Origin: Microbacterium sp. p3-SID336
Lineage (GTDB): Bacteria; Actinomycetota; Actinomycetes; Actinomycetales; Microbacteriaceae
NCBI RefSeq assembly: GCF_025143365.1
Contig: NZ_JALXPE010000019.1
Location: 1-63,332, forward strand
Direction of reading: 5' to 3'
DNA length: 63,332 nucleotides
Below, piece after piece: positions 56,038 to 63,332 of this stretch. The position numbers and the translations under genes are program-made. Each line of letters starts with the position of its first letter. Position 1 is the first letter of the stretch. The notes beneath the pieces were generated by a model. The model did no database searches. It saw only the letters and a program-made list of their open reading frames with translations, and was not told where the DNA came from.

Positions 56038-56769
56038 TCAGGCGTTGTCCGCGCTCTCCGCCGCGGAGTCGTCGAGCAGGGCGATCACGCCGTCGCGCAC
56101 CTGCGTGAGGTGGGCCTCCAGCACGCCGAGAGCCTTCTTCACGTCGCCCGCGGCGACCACGTCGACGAGCTCGGTGTGCGAGTGGTCGTGCGCGCCCGCT
56201 GGTCCGAGCCGCCAGCCGAGCACGTACCGGCCGAGCTTGAGGCGGAGCTGCTCGATCATCTCCCACAGCAGCGGCCGCGCCTGCGCGTCGTACAGGGTGG
56301 CGTAGAACTCGGTGCGCGCCTCGACGAACTCCCCGCCCTCGGAGATGTCGTCGGCGGTCTTGGCGAGAGCCCGCAGCTGCTCCAGCCGCTCGGGCGTGAT
56401 CTCGGCCATGGCCAGCCGCAGCGCCTCCTTCTCCAGCAGCATGCGGAGGTGGTAGACCTCGCGCGCCTCCTCGGTGGAGAGCGCGCGCACCATCGCGCCG
56501 CGGCGGGCGTGGAACACGACGAGGCCGTCGGCTTCGAGCTGGATGAGCGCGGACCGGATGGGCAGGCGGGAGATGCCGATGGATTCCGCGAGGGTCTCCT
56601 GACGCAGTTTCATGCCGGGCGGAAGGGTGCCGTCCAGGATCGCGTCACGGATGATGTCGTAGGCCATGGCTCCGACGGAGCGGTATCCGGCGCCATGACG
56701 CTGCGCGAGCTTCTGCAGCGCATCGGCCCGATCCTTGGCCGATGCGGGCGCATTTCCTGAGGTCACCAT
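56038..56769 (-). CDS. GntR/FCD-family transcriptional regulator
   Basis: A 243-residue regulator. A winged helix-turn-helix (about residues 35-105, with LRQETLAESIGISRLPIRSAL) is followed by an all-helical FCD effector domain. FCD regulators bind palindromes and are released by acids or aromatic intermediates. ATG 56769 is taken as the start, with GTG 56766 the alternative. The operator-like site at 56804 lies 35 bp upstream, which suggests autoregulation and makes this the best candidate for the protein that binds the six other sites. Confidence 0.88.
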   Translation of the reverse strand: MVTSGNAPASAKDRADALQKLAQRHGAGYRSVGAMAYDIIRDAILDGTLPPGMKLRQETLAESIGISRLPIRSALIQLEADGLVVFHARRGAMVRALSTEEAREVYHLRMLLEKEALRLAMAEITPERLEQLRALAKTADDISEGGEFVEARTEFYATLYDAQARPLLWEMIEQLRLKLGRYVLGWRLGPAGAHDHSHTELVDVVAAGDVKKALGVLEAHLTQVRDGVIALLDDSAAESADNA

Positions 56770-56803
56770 GGGTGAGAGATTATCGGAAGAACCGCGCGAT
56801 CTT

Positions 56804-56818
56804 CGCATTCTGGATCCA
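56804..56818. promoter_or_regulatory. Operator site 7, upstream of the GntR gene
   Basis: CGCATTCTGGATCCA matches the site at 43136 in 13 of 15 bases; only the left arm is degenerate. It is the weakest of the seven sites, as expected for an autoregulatory site that should be filled last. Confidence 0.6.
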
Positions 56819-56851
56819 AAATCACGGCGCGTCCCGACGTCCTGAGAACGT

Positions 56852-56887
56852 CGAACGCCCCCTGTCCCGAAAGACAGGGGGCGTTCG
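56852..56887. terminator. Terminator of the rpsF-ssb-rpsR-rplI operon
   Basis: A perfect 15-bp stem (arms 56852-56866 and 56873-56887, left arm CGAACGCCCCCTGTC) with a 6-nt loop lies 11 bp beyond the rplI stop. It separates ribosomal genes from the GntR promoter. Confidence 0.88.
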
Positions 56888-56898
56888 CAGTTCGTGCC

Positions 56899-57351
56899 TT
56901 ACTTGGCGGCGACGACCTGCAGCGTGATGACGGCGGTGACGTCGTCGTGCAGACGCACGGTCGCCTCGTGCTCACCCGTCGCCTTGATCGGCGAGGAGAT
57001 GTGCACCTTGCGCTTGTCGATCGCGCCCAGGCCGGCAGCCGCCACGGCGTCGGCGACATCGGCGGTCTTGACCGAGCCGAACAGACGGCCTTCCTTGCCG
57101 GCCTTGACCGTGAGGCGCACCTTGGTGCCCTCGAGGGTGTTCTTCAGGGCCACGGCCTCGTCGCGGTCGTGGATCGCGCGAGCCTGGCGTGCAGCCTGGA
57201 TCGACGCGACCTGCTTCTCGCCACCGCGCGTCCACGCGGTCGCGAAGCCCTGCGGGATGAGGTAGTTGCGGGCGTACCCGTTCTTGACCTCGACCACGTC
57301 ACCGGCGCTACCCAGCCCGGCGACCTCGTTCGTGAGAATCAGCTTTGCCAT
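56899..57351 (-). CDS. rplI: 50S ribosomal protein L9
   Basis: A 150-residue L9. The N-terminal domain [37 protein letters not shown] and the C-terminal rRNA-binding domain ([15 protein letters not shown]) are both complete. It is the last gene of the four-gene operon. In many genomes dnaB follows it; here the island follows. Confidence 0.98.
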   Translation of the reverse strand: MAKLILTNEVAGLGSAGDVVEVKNGYARNYLIPQGFATAWTRGGEKQVASIQAARQARAIHDRDEAVALKNTLEGTKVRLTVKAGKEGRLFGSVKTADVADAVAAAGLGAIDKRKVHISSPIKATGEHEATVRLHDDVTAVITLQVVAAK

Positions 57352-57362
57352 CTCAGTACCCC

Positions 57363-57617
57363 TTACCGGCCGGCGCCAGCGTAGGGCAGGAGCGCCATCT
57401 CGCGCGCGTTCTTGATCGCGGTGGCGATCAGACGCTGCTCCTGCACCGACACACCGGTGATGCGACGGGCGCGGATCTTGCCGCGCTCCGAGACGAACTT
57501 GCGGAGGGTGGCGACATCCTTGTAATCGATGACGCCGACCCGGATGGACTTCGCGGGGGCGGCGTTCTTCGCGCCCTTCCGCGGCTTGCGGCGGTCGCCG
57601 CTCGACTTTCCAGCCAT
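57363..57617 (-). CDS. rpsR: 30S ribosomal protein S18
   Basis: An 84-residue S18 with a basic N-terminus ([13 protein letters not shown]). The core [25 protein letters not shown] is well conserved. It has no zinc-binding cysteines, so it is a C-minus form that does not need zinc. Confidence 0.98.
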   Translation of the reverse strand: MAGKSSGDRRKPRKGAKNAAPAKSIRVGVIDYKDVATLRKFVSERGKIRARRITGVSVQEQRLIATAIKNAREMALLPYAGAGR

Positions 57618-57674
57618 TGGTTCTTCCTTAGTGATGAGCGGATGCCGGTCGCAGGGACCGGATCCAGAAGTTGA

Positions 57675-58178
57675 TCAGAACGGGGTGTCGTCGCCGAAGC
57701 TGCCCGGAGTGCTCCAGGCGTCGGCGCTGGTCGACGAGCCGGGAGTGGACCACGGCTCCTCGGACACCTGCTGCTGCTGCGGACGGGACTGTCCGCCGCC
57801 GCCGCCACCGCTCGAGGCCGCACGGGTCACCTGCGCGGTCGCGTACCGGAGCGACGGGCCGATCTCGTCGACCTCCAGCTCGATCGCGGTGCGCTGGTTG
57901 CCCTCGCGGTCCTGGTAGGAGCGCTGACGCAGACGGCCCTGCGCGATGACGCGCATGCCCTTGGTCAGCGAGCCCGCCACGTGCTCCGCGAACTCGCGCC
58001 ACACCGACGCGCGGAGGAACAGCGCTTCGCCGTCCTTCCACTCGTTCGCGGCACGGTCGAAGTTGCGGGGCGTCGATGCGATGGTGAAGTTCGCCACCGG
58101 CAGCCCGTTCTGCGTGTAGCGCAGCTCGGGGTCGGCCGTGAGGTTGCCCACCACGGTGATGACGGTTTCGCCGGCCAT
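57675..58178 (-). CDS. ssb: Single-stranded DNA-binding protein
   Basis: A 167-residue SSB. The OB fold covers about residues 1-110 ([37 protein letters not shown]), a Gly/Gln-rich linker follows, and the acidic tip DDTPF recruits partner proteins. It sits between rpsR and rpsF, as in most actinobacteria. Confidence 0.97.
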   Translation of the reverse strand: MAGETVITVVGNLTADPELRYTQNGLPVANFTIASTPRNFDRAANEWKDGEALFLRASVWREFAEHVAGSLTKGMRVIAQGRLRQRSYQDREGNQRTAIELEVDEIGPSLRYATAQVTRAASSGGGGGGQSRPQQQQVSEEPWSTPGSSTSADAWSTPGSFGDDTPF

Positions 58179-58183
58179 GGGGC

Positions 58184-58552
58184 TTAAGCCTTCGCAGCCT
58201 TGGCGGCCTTGCGGGCAGCCTTCTCTTCGGAGCGCTTGGCCTCGGACGCGATCATCGCCTGAGCCTCTTCGGCGCGGAGCACCTTGGTGCGCATGATCTG
58301 CTCGTTCAGCTTGAGCTGACGGTCGAGCTCCTGCGTCGCGGCGCTGGTCGCGGTGAAGTTGACGACGGCGTAGATGCCCTCGGTCTTCTTCTGGATCTCG
58401 TAGGCCAGACGGCGTTTGCCCCAGATGTCGACGTTCTCGATAGAGCCACCATCGTTGGTGATGACCTTCAGGAACTTGTCGAGCGTAGGTGCGACCTGGC
58501 GCTCGTCGATCTCGGGGGTCAGAATGACCATGAGTTCGTACTGGTGCGTCAC
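58184..58552 (-). CDS. rpsF: 30S ribosomal protein S6
   Basis: A 122-residue S6 ([34 protein letters not shown]). GTG 58552 follows a perfect AAGGAGGT. It is the first gene of the operon, and the 225 bp upstream to the lipoprotein gene must hold the promoter, which I could not place. Confidence 0.98.
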   Translation of the reverse strand: MTHQYELMVILTPEIDERQVAPTLDKFLKVITNDGGSIENVDIWGKRRLAYEIQKKTEGIYAVVNFTATSAATQELDRQLKLNEQIMRTKVLRAEEAQAMIASEAKRSEEKAARKAAKAAKA

Positions 58553-58777
58553 TTACCCACCTCCTTCGGACTAGAACGGCTCTCGGGGCTTTCCCGGGAG
58601 CAGGAGGGTGTGTGCACGTGCCCGCCCATGGAACCCGAGTGGGTGCCGGAAGGCAGACAACCTCGACAGTCTAGCGGAGAATCCTGCGTGCCGCCTCCCG
58701 CCGATCGGCATCGGCCTTGGCATGCTGGAGGGCGTGCCCGGTGAGAGTCACCGGGCATGTGACTGGAGGGGGGCGCC

Positions 58778-59482
58778 ATGCGCGTCAACAAGTGGGGTGT
58801 CGGCGTGCTGCTCGCCGCCGCCGTCGTGCTCACCGGGTGCTCGGCCGGCGGATCGGACAAGCCGGCCGATGCGAAGCCGAGCGCGGCTTCGTCGCAGGAG
58901 GCCGAGGCGCCGACGACGGACTGCCCTGAGCTGACCGACGGCGCGACCGTCGACGGCTCGGCTCTCGGCGCCTGCATCGCCGAGGCCATGACCGATGTCG
59001 ACGGCTACGCCGCGAAGACCTCCGTGATGGGCATGGAGTCCACCACGCGCTTCAACCCGTCGGAGAAGGCCATCGAGACCGTGTCGCCCATGGGCTCGAT
59101 CGTCGCGATCGGCGACGACATCTGGGTCAAGTCGCCGTCGAGCGACTGGCAGCCCGCCGACCCGGCGTCCAGCGACCCGATCATCGCGGGGCTCAGCACG
59201 ACCGCCGCCGATGTGACCGCGATCGACCCGGCCACCACGGCCAAGGCGATCACGGGCGAGTTCGCCGTGACCGGTACCGGCGAGCGCCTCGGCCAGAAGG
59301 TGTTCCTGGTCTCGGGCACGGTCGAGCAGGCGGGCACGCCGGTCGACGTGGTGTTCGAGGTGACGGAGGACTACGTCAACCTCGCCTCCACCAGCTCCGC
59401 CTCGGTCGAGGGTCAGTCGCTCGAGATCACGATGGAGATCACCGAGTGGGACGTGAAGCAGGACATCGTCGCCCCGGTCTGA
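58778..59482 (+). CDS. LppX/LprG-like lipoprotein of unknown function
   Basis: A 234-residue lipoprotein with lipobox VLTGC (C21) and a Ser/Ala-rich linker. Beta-strand-rich mature sequence (FNPSEKAIETVSP, VFLVSGTVEQAGTPVDVVFEV) resembles the LolA/LppX half-barrel fold of actinobacterial lipoproteins, which hold lipids. That fold is an inference. GGAGGGG precedes ATG 58778. It is transcribed away from rpsF. Confidence 0.75.
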   Translation: MRVNKWGVGVLLAAAVVLTGCSAGGSDKPADAKPSAASSQEAEAPTTDCPELTDGATVDGSALGACIAEAMTDVDGYAAKTSVMGMESTTRFNPSEKAIETVSPMGSIVAIGDDIWVKSPSSDWQPADPASSDPIIAGLSTTAADVTAIDPATTAKAITGEFAVTGTGERLGQKVFLVSGTVEQAGTPVDVVFEVTEDYVNLASTSSASVEGQSLEITMEITEWDVKQDIVAPV

Positions 59483-59494
59483 TCCAGGGCTGAC

Positions 59495-59528
59495 ACGACG
59501 GGCCGGGGCTTCTGCTCCGGCCCGTCGT
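59495..59528. terminator. Terminator after the lipoprotein gene
   Basis: Arms ACGACGGGCCGG (59495-59506) and CCGGCCCGTCGT (59517-59528) are perfect complements around a 10-nt loop, 12 bp beyond the stop codon. Confidence 0.8.
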
Positions 59529-59534
59529 CGTCTC

Positions 59535-59845
59535 CGGGCCACTCCACACGGAACGAAGGAGTTCGCACGGACCGAAGGAGGGCTGCGGCGAACCGCTCCT
59601 TCCATTCGCGAGAACTCCTTCACCGGCGGCACACCCGCCACCCCGGGCCACTCCCACACGGACCGAAGGAGTTCACACGGACCGAAGGAGGGCTGCGGCG
59701 AACCGCTCCTTCCATTCGCGAGAACTCCTTCACCCCAGGCATACCCGCCACCCCGGGCCACTCCCGCACGGAACGAAGGAGTTCGCACGGAACGAAGGAG
59801 GGCTGCGGCGAACCGCTCCTTCCATTCGCGAGAACTCCTTCACCG
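59535..59845. repeat. Three tandem 109-110-bp repeats with internal dyads
   Basis: Copies begin at 59535, 59644 and 59754. Each contains GAAGGAGTTC near its left end and GAACTCCTTC near its right end, plus an inner pair GAAGGAG/CTCCTTC, so each can fold into a long branched hairpin. Copies differ at only a few bases. Related sequence occurs once at 38779-38832. There are no open frames or transposase, so it resembles a REP/BIME-type intergenic element. Confidence 0.8.
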
Positions 59846-59923
59846 GCGGCGGGTCGCGGCGGCGGCGGCAGGTCGCGGCGACGGCAGGTCGCGGCGACGG
59901 CAGGTCACGGCGGCTGCGGGGGG

Positions 59924-60763
59924 TCAGTAGGCGACGGGCGGGACCTCGGCCCACACGGCGCGGTCGTCCGCCGAGGGTGCTGCGGGGATGCGGCCCATGC
60001 CGTCGGGTTCCGGGATCGCTGCCAGCAGCGCCTGCGTGTACGGGTGCTGCGGCGCGGCCCAGAGCCGGTCGGTCGGACCCGACTCCAGCACCCGCCCTCC
60101 GAACATCACGAACGTGCGGTCGGCGATGCGCCGCACCACCGCGAGGTCGTGCGAGATGAACAGCATGCCCGCACCCGACTCGGCGACGAGGTCGCGCATC
60201 AGCCCGGCCACACTGGTCTGCGTGGAGGCGTCGAGCGCTGAGATCGGCTCGTCCGCCACGAGCAGCGACGGCCGTGCCGCGAGCGCCCTGGCGATGGCGA
60301 TGCGCTGCTTCTGCCCACCCGAGAACTGGTGCGGGAAGCGGGTGCGCACACTCGCGGGCAGCCCCACCCGCTCCAGCCACTCCTCCACGGTGGAGCCGGC
60401 GGCACCGCGCGCACGGGCGGTCGCGATGCCGTCGGAGATCTGGTCGCCGACCCGACGGCGCGGGTTCAGCGAGGTCGACGGGTCCTGGAACACCATCTGG
60501 ATGCCGGTCAGGGCGGTCGCGCGACGGCGGATGCCCAGCGGGGCCACGGGCGCCCCGCGGAACTCGACCGTGCCCGCTGCGGTCTTCTCGATGCCGACGA
60601 CGGCGCGCGCGAGGCTGGACTTGCCGCTGCCGGACTCGCCGACCAGCGCCACGGTCTCCCCTGCGGCCACGCTGAGGGAGACGCCGTTCACAGCGATCAC
60701 GGGCGGGTTGCCGGGGTAGCGCACGACCACGTCCCGCGCGTCGAGGACGCTGACCTCACTCAT
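59924..60763 (-). CDS. Oligopeptide/dipeptide ABC ATPase (OppF/DppF type)
   Basis: A 279-residue ATPase with Walker A GESGSGKSS, the family-specific FQDPSTSLNPRRRVG, signature FSGGQKQR and Walker B LLVADEPISALD. It ends in the oligopeptide C-terminal region (HPYTQALLAAIP). It is the last gene of a four-or-more gene importer operon; ATG 60763 overlaps the previous ATPase stop. Confidence 0.92.
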   Translation of the reverse strand: MSEVSVLDARDVVVRYPGNPPVIAVNGVSLSVAAGETVALVGESGSGKSSLARAVVGIEKTAAGTVEFRGAPVAPLGIRRRATALTGIQMVFQDPSTSLNPRRRVGDQISDGIATARARGAAGSTVEEWLERVGLPASVRTRFPHQFSGGQKQRIAIARALAARPSLLVADEPISALDASTQTSVAGLMRDLVAESGAGMLFISHDLAVVRRIADRTFVMFGGRVLESGPTDRLWAAPQHPYTQALLAAIPEPDGMGRIPAAPSADDRAVWAEVPPVAY

Positions 60764-61722
60764 CGGCGTCCTCCTCGATCGGGGTCCTCGGCATCAACCC
60801 GGTCCACGCCACCCACCGGGTCCACGCCACCCACCGGCGCCGCGCCACCCACCAGGTCCACGCCACCCACCGGCGCCGCGCCAGCCACCGGGTCCACGCC
60901 ACCCACCGGGTCCACGCCACCCACGGGGTCCACCCCAGCGGGCGCCTCGATGCGCGAGCCGGGGAGGGCCGCGAGCAGCATGCGCGTGTACTCGTGCTGC
61001 GGGTCGCGGAACAGGGTCGCGCGATCGGCGAGCTCCACGATCCGTCCGTCCTTCATGACCGCGACCGTGTCGGCGATCGCGCTCATCACGCCGAGGTCAT
61101 GCGTCACCAGCAGCACGGCGAGGTTCCGCTCCGTGGCGAGGTCGCGCAGCAGCTGCAGGATGCCCGCCTGGACGGTCACGTCGAGCGCCGTGGTGGGCTC
61201 GTCCGCCAGCAGCACCTCGGGGTCGCACGCGAGGGCGCAGGCGATCGCGATGCGCTGCCGCTGCCCGCCGGAGAACTGGTGCGGATACCGCTTCAGCGCC
61301 TCGGCCGGGTTCGGCACCTGCACCGTCGTCAGCAGCTCGACCGCGCGCTCACGCGCCGCCGCGCCCTTGAGTCCGAGGTGCACCCGCATGTGGTCGGTGA
61401 GCTGGCGGCCGACCGGGAGCTGCGGGTGCAGCGACGCCGACGGGTCCTGGAACACCATGGCGATGCGCTTTCCGCGGATGCGGTTGAGCCCACGGCGCTT
61501 GAGGCCGAGCAGCTCCTCGCCCGCGAGCGTGATGGAGCCGCCCGTGCGCGCCTGCCGCGGCAGCAGCCCGAGCACCGCGAGCGAGGTCAGGGTCTTGCCG
61601 GAGCCGGACTCGCCGGCGAGGCCGTGGATGCGCCCGGGTTCGAGTTCGAGCGACACCCCCTGCACGAGCGGGCGTCCGATGTCGATCGTCAGGTCGCGGA
61701 TGCTCAGGGCCGACGCGGTCAT
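60760..61722 (-). CDS. Oligopeptide/dipeptide ABC ATPase (OppD/DppD type) with repetitive C-tail
   Basis: A 320-residue ATPase with Walker A GESGSGKTL, FQDPSASLHP, FSGGQRQR and LLADEPTTALD. The last 60 or so residues are unusual: GVDPVGGVDPVGG, with AAPVGG and VDLVGG variants, runs of a six-residue unit encoded by 18-bp tandem repeats. The core enzyme is complete before this tail. It overlaps the permease stop by 4 bp. Confidence 0.92.
   Translation of the reverse strand: MTASALSIRDLTIDIGRPLVQGVSLELEPGRIHGLAGESGSGKTLTSLAVLGLLPRQARTGGSITLAGEELLGLKRRGLNRIRGKRIAMVFQDPSASLHPQLPVGRQLTDHMRVHLGLKGAAARERAVELLTTVQVPNPAEALKRYPHQFSGGQRQRIAIACALACDPEVLLADEPTTALDVTVQAGILQLLRDLATERNLAVLLVTHDLGVMSAIADTVAVMKDGRIVELADRATLFRDPQHEYTRMLLAALPGSRIEAPAGVDPVGGVDPVGGVDPVAGAAPVGGVDLVGGAAPVGGVDPVGGVDRVDAEDPDRGGRR
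60795..60945. repeat. 18-bp tandem repeats encoding (GGVDPV)n
   Basis: About eight copies of an 18-bp unit (GGTCCACGCCACCCACCG and variants on the plus strand) encode the hexapeptide tail of the ATPase. Two variant types alternate, which suggests expansion by slippage. Confidence 0.8.
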
Positions 61723-62630
61723 GCGGGCACCCCCGTCGCGGAGGCCTTGTGCTCGGCTTCCTTCTCGTGCGTGACCTCGGCGGTCGGGTCGAGCACGTCG
61801 CGCATCGCGTCGCCGAGGAAGTTGAACGCCAGCACGACCGTGAGGATCGCGAGGCCGGGGAACACGCCCAGCCACCACGCGTCGAAGTTCTGCATCGCGC
61901 CGGAGATCATCGACCCCCACTCGGCCGTGGGCGGCTGCGCCCCGAGTCCGAGGAAGGAGAGGCCGGAGAGCAGCAGGATCGCGGCGCCGATGTCGAGGGT
62001 CGCGAGCACGAGCACGGGGCCGGCGATGTTCGGGAGGATGTCGACGAACAGGGTGCGCAGCGGCGAGTGGCCGAGCAGGCGCCCGGCGATCACGTAGTTC
62101 TGGCCGCGGAGGCCGAGCACGATGCTGCGGGTCACGCGGGCGTACTGCGGCCACGACACCACGATCGCGGCGATCACGGCGTTGAACAGCGACGGGCCGA
62201 GCGACGCGGCGATCACCATCGCGAGGATCACGGTCGGGAACGCCATGAATAGGTCGGTGATGCGCATCAGCGTCTCGTCGACGGCGCGGCCGAAGTACCC
62301 GGCCGTCGCACCGATCACGGTGCCGATGATCATCGCCGCGATCACGAGCATGAGCGCGAGCGGCAGGCTCACGGTGGCCCCCGTCATCAGGCGGGAGAAG
62401 ATGTCGCGGCCGTTGCCGTCGGTGCCGAGGATCGTGTCGATGCCCGGCTCCTGCAGTCGCGGCAGCACCTGGGCGTTCGGCGGGTACGGCACCCACCACT
62501 GGGCGGTGAAGGCGACGATGATCCAGGCTGCGGCGATCACCGTGCCGATGATGCCGAGCGGCGTGCGCCAGGCGCGGGGCCAGCGGAACCGGAAGCGCCA
62601 CGGGCCCGCGGCGGCGTCGATGCGGCTCAT
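61719..62630 (-). CDS. Oligopeptide/dipeptide ABC permease (OppC/DppC type)
   Basis: A 303-residue permease with an Arg-rich N-terminus, about six helices, the DppC hallmark ILGTDGNGRDIFSRLM and the contact loop NYVIAGRLLGHSPLRTLFVDILP. Start ATG 62630 overlaps the next permease's stop by 4 bp. Confidence 0.93.
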   Translation of the reverse strand: MSRIDAAAGPWRFRFRWPRAWRTPLGIIGTVIAAAWIIVAFTAQWWVPYPPNAQVLPRLQEPGIDTILGTDGNGRDIFSRLMTGATVSLPLALMLVIAAMIIGTVIGATAGYFGRAVDETLMRITDLFMAFPTVILAMVIAASLGPSLFNAVIAAIVVSWPQYARVTRSIVLGLRGQNYVIAGRLLGHSPLRTLFVDILPNIAGPVLVLATLDIGAAILLLSGLSFLGLGAQPPTAEWGSMISGAMQNFDAWWLGVFPGLAILTVVLAFNFLGDAMRDVLDPTAEVTHEKEAEHKASATGVPA

Positions 62631-63332
62631 GCGATCCTCACTCTCGGGTCGAGCACGCCGTAGAGCAGATCCACGATGAAGTTGATGAGGAGGTAGATGA
62701 CGCCGACGACCAGGCCGACCCCCATGATGCCGGGGAGGTCGAGGTTCGCGGCGGAGTTGTAGGCGTAGGTGCCGAGGCCCGGCCACGCGAACACCGACTC
62801 GACGAGCACGGTGCCGGACAGCAGCGCGCCGAAGGCCACGCCCACCACGGTGAGGATGGGCAGCGAGGCCCCGCGCAGCACGTAGTCGAGGATCACGCGC
62901 ATCGCGGGCAGGCCCTTGGCCCGGGCGGCGCGCACGTAATCGCTGCCGAGCACCTCGAGCACGGACGTGCGGATGAAGCGCGTGAGCAGTCCGATGGTGA
63001 CGAGCGAGAGCACCATGACCGGGAGGGCCAGGTGGGCGAGCGCGTCGAAGAAGCCCACGCCGTCGCCGTTCAGCAGGTAGTCGATCGTGTAGAGCCCGGT
63101 CACCCGCGGGGGCGGCGTGATCGACGGGGAGATGCGACCGGAGCCCGGGGCGATGCGCAGCTCCAGGAAGAACACGTAGAAGCTGACCAGCGCGAGCCAG
63201 AACGTCGGCACGCTGAGGCCGACGAGCGTGACGACGCGGATGACCTGGTCGGTGACGAGGCCGCGGCGGTAGGCGGCGAGGGTGCCGAGCACGATGCTCA
63301 CCGCGAGGCTCACGATGATCGCGCCGATGGCG
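62627..63332 (-). CDS. Oligopeptide/dipeptide ABC permease (OppB/DppB type), 5' end outside the window
   Basis: At least 235 residues are visible and the reading frame stays open to the window edge (AIGAIIVSLAV precedes an internal GTG at 63313), so the true start lies beyond 63332. The loop DYVRAARAKGLPAMRVILDYVLRGA and the C-terminal VDLLYGVLDPRVR identify it as DppB-like. A substrate-binding protein gene is expected upstream, outside this window. Confidence 0.92.
   Translation of the reverse strand, partial: AIGAIIVSLAVSIVLGTLAAYRRGLVTDQVIRVVTLVGLSVPTFWLALVSFYVFFLELRIAPGSGRISPSITPPPRVTGLYTIDYLLNGDGVGFFDALAHLALPVMVLSLVTIGLLTRFIRTSVLEVLGSDYVRAARAKGLPAMRVILDYVLRGASLPILTVVGVAFGALLSGTVLVESVFAWPGLGTYAYNSAANLDLPGIMGVGLVVGVIYLLINFIVDLLYGVLDPRVRIA

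Noticed and set aside
57659..57673. Operator-like CGGATCCAGAAGTTG between rpsR and ssb
   Set aside because: Only about 10 of 15 bases fit the GntR motif, the right arm is lost and it sits inside a ribosomal operon; likely chance.
60795..60945. Possible CRISPR array because of regular short repeats
   Set aside because: Units are contiguous 18-bp repeats without spacers and encode a protein tail; no cas genes are present.

Overview
The window is very GC-rich DNA with dense, mostly 4-bp-overlapping operons. Housekeeping genes (dnaB; rpsF-ssb-rpsR-rplI), LAxTG-type sorting signals, chaplin-like repeats, mycobacterial-type F420 enzymes and leaderless-looking starts point to an actinobacterium, most likely of the Microbacteriaceae (Microbacterium-like). 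That assignment is inferred from gene content, not from a marker comparison.

Layout. (1) 1-5.4 kb: a two-gene minus-strand unit, a Ser/Thr kinase fused to an SF1 helicase plus a winged-helix protein with a degenerate phospholipase-D-like motif, resembling the Mokosh type I anti-phage architecture. (2) 5.4-6.3 kb: decayed sequence with an apparently frameshifted gene and a perfect 22-bp palindrome. (3) dnaB, preceded by a cluster of DnaA boxes, then two secreted surface proteins, one carrying ten chaplin-like repeats and a LAMTG cell-wall anchor. (4) 11.6-18.1 kb: a sulfatase / Gfo-Idh-MocA oxidoreductase / NMT1-type ABC transporter operon behind a ROK regulator. (5) 18.2-30.3 kb: a catabolic block (LigA/LigB-like pair, amidohydrolase, CoA transferase, MDR dehydrogenase, a second NMT1-type ABC transporter, an LLM oxidoreductase, a dihydroorotase-like hydrolase, an alpha/beta hydrolase) containing a small Phd/RelE toxin-antitoxin pair. 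(6) 30.5-38.7 kb: a coenzyme F420 block: a BtuCDF-type transporter of the kind proposed to import F420-0 (or FO), cofC, cofD, cofE, F420-dependent glucose-6-phosphate dehydrogenase and one further F420/LLM enzyme. (7) 38.9-46.4 kb: a FbpABC/Pot-type importer, a DHA2 MFS transporter and an LVIVD-repeat protein. (8) 46.5-56.0 kb: a LysR regulator divergent from a complete meta-cleavage operon from 3-hydroxykynurenine/3-hydroxyanthranilate to pyruvate and acetyl-CoA. (9) 56.0-56.8 kb: a GntR/FCD regulator. (10) 56.9-58.6 kb: rplI-rpsR-ssb-rpsF. (11) 58.8 kb to the end: a lipoprotein, a 3 x 110 bp repeat array and a dipeptide-type ABC transporter cut by the window edge.

How it fits together. A palindromic motif of the form TGGATnCnGnATCCA recurs in front of the MDR/SBP pair, the hydrolase/F420-transporter pair, the second LLM/cof operon, the FbpABC-type operon and the GntR gene itself. 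Blocks 5, 6, 7 and 9 therefore look like one GntR-controlled regulon in which F420 supply (import of precursor, side-chain synthesis, reduction by Fgd) serves F420-dependent steps of a catabolic route. The LysR-controlled lower pathway next to it could receive its product as an aminated catechol-type compound. The substrate is not evident from the sequence. The whole 49-kb accessory block sits between rplI and dnaB, which are neighbours in many bacteria, suggesting a large insertion at this site.
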